Shown here one piece after another: positions 6,870 to 11,372 of a stretch of DNA of 11,372 bases. The notes under the pieces are model-generated. The model worked only from the letters and a program-made list of their open reading frames with translations. It was not told the origin of the DNA and ran no database searches. This stretch comes from SIAJ01 sp036266155. GTDB lineage: Bacteria > Planctomycetota > Planctomycetia > Gemmatales > Gemmataceae. The stretch covers positions 1 through 11,372 of the forward strand of contig DATANR010000267.1 of assembly GCA_036266155.1 (NCBI GenBank). The letters are read 5' to 3'. The translations under genes and the position numbers were made by a program. Each line of letters opens with the position of its first letter. Within the stretch, counting starts at the first letter, position 1.

Positions 6870-8030
6870 TTACAGATTGACGCCCGGCAACTTGAATCCG
6901 GCCGCCAGGAGGTACTGCTTGATGAGCGGCGGAAGCGTTGAGGTTCCCGTATTCTGGGCCGTCAATGGCGTTGTCGACGTCCCCTTGGCGATCACCGGCA
7001 GTGGTGTTGCTCCATGGCCAAAATTGGTTCCGGCGAAATAGGCCCAGGTTGCGGCGCTGTTCGCCTTCACGCCCGCGACCGAAACCGTGGCGTCCACCTT
7101 CGAGCGATCCGGGTCGAAGCCGATTCCAGTCAATGATGCCGACGTATCGATTTGCGCGAATTTGTTCACCGTCACCGTATAGCGCAGCACCGCGATGGTT
7201 CCCGGTGCAATCGCGCCGATGTTCCACACACCTGTTCCGGGATTAAAGGCGCCCTGAGTCGCGCTGAGTATTCGCCCGAAGGCCAGTCCGGAGGGGAACT
7301 TATCGGTGACCATGACATTGCGAGCAACGCCCGGTCCTTTATTGCCGACCGCCAACGTGAACGCCACCGTTGAGCCAACGGCCACCGCCGGCGCGGATGT
7401 CGTCTTCGACAGGCTGAGCGCTCCGAGCACCGGTGTCACGGTCGCCGACGCCGTGTTGTTGGTCGTGTCATCATCGGTTTGGTCGGCCTGCGTGATGCTT
7501 GTGGCGATCGTCTGCGCCGCGGAGTCGGTGACCTTGGCCTTGATGGTGAGAATCGCCTTGCCCTTGGCGGCGATCGTGCCGGCCTTCCAGTCGCCGGTCG
7601 TCGGGTCGAACTTATTCAGGCCGAGGCTCGCGGAAACGAACGAGAGACCCGCCGGAAGAGCGGCATTCGCGGTGACGCCGGTCGCTTGCACGGAGCCATT
7701 GTTCGTGATCGTGATCGTGATCGTCACGACGCCGTTGATGCTCGGCTTGAGCTTGTCAACGCTGCTGGTCAGGGCCAGATCGACGGGCGGGCCCTGTGGG
7801 ACGGCGTCCATGGCGCTCATCGTCATGATGTCGCCCGGATTGATCGCGCCCGTGTTGATCACAATGACCGGCTGGTCCGTCGACGTGTCGCCGACTTGCA
7901 CCGGAACGGTTGGATCAATCACCACCGGCTGAACAGGGTCGCCGCTCACGGATGCCGGGACGTCGCGGCCCTCAAGCAATTCGACGCGGAGCCGGCGACC
8001 GGCCGGCGGAGAAGTTCGCTTGTTGAACAT
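6870..8030 (-). CDS. Planctomycete surface protein with two DUF11 repeats
   Basis: From the ATG at 8030 this encodes 386 aa. The N-terminus MFNKRTSPPAGRRLRVELLE and the next GRDVPAS carry the planctomycete extracellular-protein signature, found at the start of many secreted or surface proteins in this phylum in place of a classical signal peptide. A linker (about 28-80) leads to two Ig-like DUF11 domains, about 83-200 and 203-320. Each has the typical edge: FDPTTGDWKAGTIAAKG (141-157) and FNPGTGVWNIGAIAPG (262-277). The C-terminal 65 residues are Thr/Ala/Gly-rich and end in LPPLIKQYLLAAGFKLPGVNL-like hydrophobic sequence. The role is probably structural or adhesive. The frame stays open upstream to a GTG at 8255, but those 75 codons have no such features, so I chose 8030. 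The YceK-like gene follows after 43 nt. Confidence 0.88.
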   Translation of the reverse strand: MFNKRTSPPAGRRLRVELLEGRDVPASVSGDPVQPVVIDPTVPVQVGDTSTDQPVIVINTGAINPGDIMTMSAMDAVPQGPPVDLALTSSVDKLKPSINGVVTITITITNNGSVQATGVTANAALPAGLSFVSASLGLNKFDPTTGDWKAGTIAAKGKAILTIKAKVTDSAAQTIATSITQADQTDDDTTNNTASATVTPVLGALSLSKTTSAPAVAVGSTVAFTLAVGNKGPGVARNVMVTDKFPSGLAFGRILSATQGAFNPGTGVWNIGAIAPGTIAVLRYTVTVNKFAQIDTSASLTGIGFDPDRSKVDATVSVAGVKANSAATWAYFAGTNFGHGATPLPVIAKGTSTTPLTAQNTGTSTLPPLIKQYLLAAGFKLPGVNL

Positions 8031-8140
8031 GCCTCTGTCGCCCCCGAAACGAGAATGCGGGCGTACCCATGCCCGCGGAAACCCTTGAGAACATTCATCG
8101 GCATGCCGGTTGGTCGGAATGTAGTGGAGTTGCCGGGGAA

Positions 8141-8158
8141 GCGGATTGTACAACCCGC
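8141..8158. promoter_or_regulatory. 18-bp dyad GCGGATTGTACAACCCGC, possible operator
   Basis: The site is symmetric except for one position pair and has the core TTGTACAA. It lies 111 bases upstream of the DUF11 gene start in the isomerase-DUF11 gap. Read on the minus strand it contains TACAAT, a 5-of-6 match to a -10 hexamer, but no good -35 element is present at the right distance. It may be an operator or part of a promoter; support is the symmetry only. Confidence 0.25.
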
Positions 8159-8186
8159 AAGAGGAGGGAATAAAGAGACTGGGAAA

Positions 8187-8208
8187 GGCGGAGAAGAGGG
8201 ATTCGAAC
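8187..8208 (-). other. tRNA 3'-end-like fragment (T-arm plus acceptor strand)
   Basis: The minus strand reads GTTCGAATCCCTCTTCTCCG and then CC, which looks like the T-loop (GTTCGAATC), T-stem 3' strand, acceptor 3' strand, G discriminator and CC of a serine-type tRNA; the final A of CCA is T. The 5' acceptor, D-arm and anticodon arm are not found upstream, and the T-stem 5' strand does not pair properly, so it is not a working tRNA gene. GCGGAGA (8188-8194) and TCTCCGC (8214-8220) can pair around it. It may be a leftover of a tRNA-directed integration (att-like), a degraded tRNA, or chance. Confidence 0.4.
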
Positions 8209-8251
8209 GGCGCTCTCCGCTCGTGCATTGCGACTAACGCCTCGACGATGT

Positions 8252-9160
8252 TCACCCCATAAACTGCTCCAAAAACTTCTGACTCTGTCGTAGCGACCGC
8301 TTGCGATCCTCCAACGACCCCTCATAGGCACGGTCTTCCACCTCAACACAAACCGCTCCGGAATAGGCGGTGTCGGAAAGCGCCGAGAAGAATTGGCCCC
8401 AGTCGACGTCGCCCAGGCCTGGCAACTTGGGCGTGTGCCAACCGAGGCCGAGGCTGCCGACTTCGTATAACTTGTCGCTGTCGATGCGCGTGTCCTTGGC
8501 GTGGACGTGAACGAAGTGTTTGCCAAACTCACGGATCGCACGCACGTAGTCGATGTGCTGGAACACCAAGTGCGACGGGTCGAAGTTCAGGCCGAGCGTG
8601 CCGTCCGCGAACTCCGTGAATAGGCGTCGCCAGATCGCCGGGCTCACGGCCAGGTTCTTGCCACCGGGCCACTCGTCTTTCGAAAAGAGCATCGGACAGT
8701 TTTCGATGCCGATCTTCACTCCCGCGTCCCACGCTTCCGCCAAAATGCCGGGCCACACCGCCAGCATGGCCGACCAGTTGTCGTCGATCGACTTCGTCCA
8801 GTCGCGGCCGATGAACGTGTTCACCACATGGACGCCCAACCGCGGCGCGGCACGAATCACGGCCTTCAAATGGTCGCCGACAAATTGCCGATGGGCCGGG
8901 TCCGGATCGAGCGGGTTTGGATAATAGCCGAGGCCGGAGATTTCGACGCCGAAGCCGCTGGCCATCTCGCGGATGCCGGTCGCGGCCTCATAGCTCAGTG
9001 AGGCGACATCGACGTGCGTGACGCCCGCGTAACGCCGGCCGCCATCGCCCAACGGCCAGCACATCAATTCGACGCACGCGAACCCCTCGTCCGCAGCGAA
9101 CGACAGCACGTCGCCGAGAGACAGGTCATGAAGGATGGCGCTGACGAAGCCGAGTTTCAT
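8252..9160 (-). CDS. Sugar phosphate isomerase/epimerase (xylose isomerase-like TIM barrel)
   Basis: From the ATG at 9160 this encodes 302 aa, with GAGG seven bases before it; an upstream ATG at 9223 lacks a ribosome site and adds residues without family style. The product is an AP-endonuclease-2/xylose-isomerase-like barrel: MKLGFVSAILHDLSL at the first strand, ACVELMCWP (28-36), VEISGLGYYPNPL (72-84), VKIGIENCPML (148-158; metal Glu153), LNFDPSHLVF (191-200; Asp194 and His197), VHVHAKDTRID (217-227; His220) and VCVEVEDRAYEG (270-281; Glu273 or 275). These match the divalent-metal site of isomerases and epimerases acting on free sugars, ketoses or inositol derivatives. No signal peptide is seen, so it is cytoplasmic. 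The exact substrate is unknown; this family is greatly expanded in planctomycetes. The MITE-like element begins 20 bases upstream of the ATG and may contain or separate its promoter. Confidence 0.92.
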   Translation of the reverse strand: MKLGFVSAILHDLSLGDVLSFAADEGFACVELMCWPLGDGGRRYAGVTHVDVASLSYEAATGIREMASGFGVEISGLGYYPNPLDPDPAHRQFVGDHLKAVIRAAPRLGVHVVNTFIGRDWTKSIDDNWSAMLAVWPGILAEAWDAGVKIGIENCPMLFSKDEWPGGKNLAVSPAIWRRLFTEFADGTLGLNFDPSHLVFQHIDYVRAIREFGKHFVHVHAKDTRIDSDKLYEVGSLGLGWHTPKLPGLGDVDWGQFFSALSDTAYSGAVCVEVEDRAYEGSLEDRKRSLRQSQKFLEQFMG

Positions 9161-9180
9161 GGGAGTGCCTCGTTGTTTGA

Positions 9181-9325
9181 TGATCTTGTGTTGGAGTCCC
9201 GTCGCTAGGCGGTCGTCGTGCACGCAAGTAGGTCAGGTTTCCAACCTGACCCGTCAAGCCCGGTCAGGTTAATAAACCTGACCTACTTACGTGAACCGCC
9301 TAAAGGCGGGACTCCAGCAAGATCA
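9181..9325. mobile_element. 145-bp MITE-like inverted-repeat element with nested double hairpin
   Basis: The ends are TGATCTTG (9181-9188) and CAAGATCA (9318-9325). Inward the two halves stay complementary with small gaps: TGGAGTCCCG, TAGGCGGT, CACG, and AAGTAGGTCAGGTTT on the left each have their reverse complement on the right, in mirrored order. At the centre the 9-mer GGTCAGGTT and its complement AACCTGACC occur twice (9231-9239/9243-9251 and 9262-9270/9275-9283), giving two hairpins separated by 10 bases. There is no transposase gene and no clear target-site duplication in the flanks. It would have to be moved in trans, if at all. The right end covers the TGA stop (9323-9325) of the zinc-ribbon gene. 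A single ancestral fold-back element is the simplest reading. Confidence 0.7.
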
Positions 9326-11047
9326 CGGTCGCCGAATGAGCCGCTGCTTGGTTGGGGGATCATCGCGCGTGGGTTGCCGTAGGACGCCGGTCGGCTCGAG
9401 CCACAGCCGGCGCAGGTAGAACTCCTGTCCCAGGTCCAGAATCTGTTCGTAGTCGTCCGGCTCCTTTAACTGATCGGGATCGAGTGCATCGACCACGTGC
9501 ATGGTTCCCGGCTTGGTGCGTTCCTCGCTCGCCGCGTACCAGAGCTTGCCATCGCGACTAAAGCCATAGTGCTTGTTGACTGGTCCCATGAGCTGGCGAC
9601 GCGGCAAGCCAGTGCGAACATCGATCAACATGCCTTCGGTCATCCCGCCATGCGTCACTACAAACTTGTTGCCCCACCAATGCACGCTCGATGAATCGTA
9701 AAGTTGATTCTCGGCAATGGGCGTGACGATCGGGTCCTTCGTCTCGCGCGTGTCCCACAAACAGAGCAGATGCCGCTTGCGACCGAAATCGTGCGTGAGG
9801 ATCGCGGCCAACGTGTTGCCATCGGGACTGAAGGCAACCGGCCCCGCGGCGACGCGATCGAGGAACGCCTCTCCAGCCCATTCTTTCTTCGCGAGCGCTT
9901 TGACCGACGGCGTGATCGATTGCCGTACGCCGTCGGCGGTGCCGATGATCTCGTAGCCGTCGCCCGTCCACACGGCCATCTTCTGCCGATTGGCGCTGAA
10001 CGCAGCCTGCCATTGAATCTGATGGAAATTACTCGGCGTCATGCCAATCTGCTTGCCGAGCGGCTCCTTGTCGGCAACGGTTCCCTGGCCGGCGGAAACC
10101 TCAAACGACGGGAGCTGATAGATGTAGAAGCTCCGCCGGTTGCCCAGTGCCAAAATGCGATCGTTGGCGATGAACTCGGCACGATAGAGCGCCGGCGCAT
10201 CGAACGGATTCTTCTCGACCTTGGGGAATGGAATCCATCTGTCCTGCGTGATCTGCTTGTTATCGGGAATCGACCAGAGGCGCAGCGACTGGTCGCCCGC
10301 CCAGCCAATGCCATCGATTTCCGTGATGAGAAGCTTCTTGCCGTCGGGACTGAGGGCATACGCCTTCGGATCGGTAACGCCGGTCAATTCGATGGAGCCG
10401 ACGCGGCGGCCGGCGGCCAGATCGTACGGATCAAACACCCACGCCCGCTTGCTCGGGTCGAGCTTGCGAATCAGCCCAAACGTGTTGCCGCCATCCGGAA
10501 GCACCAAGTAACCGGCGTCTTTCTCCGGCACGTCGAGCGGACAGGATTTTGTGGGCGCGAGCACTAGATCGCCCGGGTCGCCGGCGCCCGACTTCTTCTT
10601 GCCGCCGCGGAACACGAGGACCACGACGACGACGGCCACGAGCAAGCCGACGAACGCGACCGGCAGAATCCAAACGAGTGGGTTCAGGCGCTTCTTCTTA
10701 GAACGGAAATCCTCATCATCGTCCTCATCGCGACGCCGGCGTGGCAAGTCGTCGTCGCTGTCGTCGTCACGCGACCGCGATCGCGCGGGACGGTCGTCAT
10801 CGTCATCATCGCGAACCGGCCGGCGACTCCGCGAAGCCGGCCGATCGTCATCCTCGTCGTCATCGCGCCGACGCACACGTGGCCGATCGTCATCCGGGTC
10901 GTCGTCGACGCGTACTTTCTTGACTGGCGCCGGCGCGGCGATGCGAAAGATGTCGCCGCACGACTTGCACTTTACGCGCTTGCCGTCGAGATCGTCGGCA
11001 AAGTCAAACCGGGTCTGGCAGCCCGGACAGCGCATGGAAATGGGCAT
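9323..11047 (-). CDS. Zinc-ribbon (MJ0042-type) membrane protein with WD40-like domain
   Basis: This 574-aa protein has four parts. Residues 1-36 form an MJ0042-type zinc ribbon (Cys7-x2-Cys10, Cys27-x2-Cys30; CPGC and CKSC). Residues 48-115 are almost only Asp and Arg with some Ser/Pro, a charged disordered linker. Residues 123-146 form one membrane segment (PLVWILPVAFVGLLVAVVVV) followed by RGGKKK. The rest (about 160-560) has weak WD40/propeller-like repeats, e.g. YALSPDGKKLLI, LRLWSIPDNKQI, VAFSPDGNTLAA and LLCLWDTRE. The ribbon and linker are probably cytoplasmic and the propeller on the other side, although the basic residues on both flanks leave the topology open. This build is common in Gemmata-like planctomycetes; the function is unknown. 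A second in-frame ATG at 11035 is possible and no Shine-Dalgarno is seen. The stop codon lies in the terminal repeat of the neighbouring element. Confidence 0.88.
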   Translation of the reverse strand: MPISMRCPGCQTRFDFADDLDGKRVKCKSCGDIFRIAAPAPVKKVRVDDDPDDDRPRVRRRDDDEDDDRPASRSRRPVRDDDDDDRPARSRSRDDDSDDDLPRRRRDEDDDEDFRSKKKRLNPLVWILPVAFVGLLVAVVVVVLVFRGGKKKSGAGDPGDLVLAPTKSCPLDVPEKDAGYLVLPDGGNTFGLIRKLDPSKRAWVFDPYDLAAGRRVGSIELTGVTDPKAYALSPDGKKLLITEIDGIGWAGDQSLRLWSIPDNKQITQDRWIPFPKVEKNPFDAPALYRAEFIANDRILALGNRRSFYIYQLPSFEVSAGQGTVADKEPLGKQIGMTPSNFHQIQWQAAFSANRQKMAVWTGDGYEIIGTADGVRQSITPSVKALAKKEWAGEAFLDRVAAGPVAFSPDGNTLAAILTHDFGRKRHLLCLWDTRETKDPIVTPIAENQLYDSSSVHWWGNKFVVTHGGMTEGMLIDVRTGLPRRQLMGPVNKHYGFSRDGKLWYAASEERTKPGTMHVVDALDPDQLKEPDDYEQILDLGQEFYLRRLWLEPTGVLRQPTRDDPPTKQRLIRRP

Positions 11048-11372
11048 CGGAGAGAATCCGGGCGAGTCGACAAGATGAATAATGCTGAAGCGCTATCTTA
11101 CGAACGACCGGCAGGGCGCGGCACGGAGCACCGTTACACAATTGGTTTCGTTCACGAAGTGTGACACCCCGCTTTGCAAGGAAACTGCCGTGCGGCCTAC
11201 TGCACGGCATCGACGTGAGTTCCACAGCAACAACGTTCCCAGTTGGCGGAGCTTTCAGAGGGTTCCGGCACTAGAATTGGAATTCCGCGTTTTCAACCCA
11301 TCTCCTTTGCGGGCATGGGGATGGGCGCGAAAACGCAGGCAGAGATGGTCAACCCCAGTGTGTGTGTTGGCC
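11048..11372. other. Intergenic region without a convincing gene
   Basis: This is the upstream region of the zinc-ribbon gene and the right edge of the window. I see an 8-bp dyad TGCCGTGC/GCACGGCA (11186-11193 and 11202-11209), a small dyad TTCGT-TC-ACGAA near 11148-11159, and the hairpin at 11287-11336. A plus-strand frame from the ATG at 11315 stays open to the window end for 19 codons, but it has no ribosome site and starts inside the hairpin, so I do not call it. No tRNA, terminator with T-tract or strong promoter is visible. Confidence 0.5.
11287..11336. repeat. Imperfect hairpin, 8 + 9 bp stem
   Basis: GCGTTTTC (11287-11294) pairs with GAAAACGC (11329-11336). After an internal loop (AA against CGC), CCCATCTCC (11297-11305) pairs with GGGGATGGG (11317-11325), with one T-G pair that is tolerated in RNA. 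The loop is 11 bases. It could be another intergenic palindrome, a terminator-like structure for a gene beyond the window, or a structured leader. Confidence 0.55.

Noticed and set aside
8031..8255. GTG at 8255 as start of the DUF11 protein, overlapping the isomerase stop (GTGA) as if translationally coupled
   Set aside because: The 75 added codons run through the tRNA-like fragment and lack any export feature, while the ATG at 8030 stands right before the known planctomycete N-terminal signature.
8180..8275. Complete tRNA gene
   Set aside because: No 5' acceptor strand, D-arm or anticodon arm can be found at the right distance, and the T-stem does not pair.
9161..9223. Longer start of the isomerase at 9223
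   Set aside because: It reaches into the MITE-like element, has no ribosome site, and the barrel begins at MKLGFVSA, which has GAGG at good distance.
9704..10567. 287-aa plus-strand open frame opposite the zinc-ribbon gene
   Set aside because: It is a mirror of the GC-rich coding strand, with no recognisable motif; the minus-strand frame has clear domains.
10690..10900. Possible CRISPR or tandem-repeat array
   Set aside because: The repetition is at codon level (Asp and Arg), with no constant repeat and spacer units.
10551..11078. Plus-strand Ser/Arg-rich 175-aa frame
   Set aside because: It is the antisense of the Asp/Arg codon tract (GAC/GAT read backwards gives Ser codons), not a real SR-type protein.

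Overview
The window looks like chromosomal DNA of a planctomycete, most probably near the Gemmataceae. The evidence is: a surface protein that begins with the planctomycete-type N-terminal signature (RLRVELLEGRDVPAS) followed by DUF11 repeats; a protein that joins an MJ0042-type zinc ribbon, an Asp/Arg-rich linker, a membrane segment and a propeller-like domain; a YfbK-type von Willebrand A lipoprotein; high GC; loose gene packing; and intergenic nested palindromes. This is inference from protein style; there is no rRNA or other taxonomic marker here.

Layout. 1-744 (+) is the 3' part of an enolase-superfamily enzyme. It converges on a zinc-ribbon SAM methyltransferase (741-1775, -), and the two stop codons share one CTAG. 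After a 55-bp nested palindrome (1813-1867) comes the von Willebrand A lipoprotein (2026-3666, +). A second nested palindrome (3677-3743) precedes an Ldh_2-family malate/lactate dehydrogenase-like oxidoreductase (3788-4867, +), which overlaps by 10 bp the end of a convergent DedA membrane protein (4858-5589, -). The DedA upstream region has a candidate promoter with an 18-bp dyad, then a likely gene-tail remnant (5694-5804), then an ArsR-type regulator (5814-6164, -). From 6245 to 9160 lie a doubtful 47-aa ORF, a YceK-like lipoprotein, the DUF11 surface protein and a sugar phosphate isomerase/epimerase-like TIM barrel. The last three are all on the minus strand, and the DUF11 and YceK genes are only 43 nt apart. 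A 145-bp MITE-like inverted-repeat element (9181-9325) separates the isomerase from the large zinc-ribbon/membrane/propeller protein (9323-11047, -) and appears to supply that gene's stop codon. The final 325 bases hold no convincing gene but contain a strong imperfect hairpin.

How the genes relate. I see no multi-gene pathway, defence island or CRISPR array. Most genes look like single transcription units. The plausible functional links are the DUF11/YceK pair (both exported) and a possible ArsR-dyad-DedA regulatory relation. The most interesting material is non-coding. The palindromes at 1813 and 9231 share one double-hairpin plan, with compensated base changes between them, which suggests a structured, mobile REP-like family. 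A tRNA 3'-end-like fragment lies near 8187-8208.
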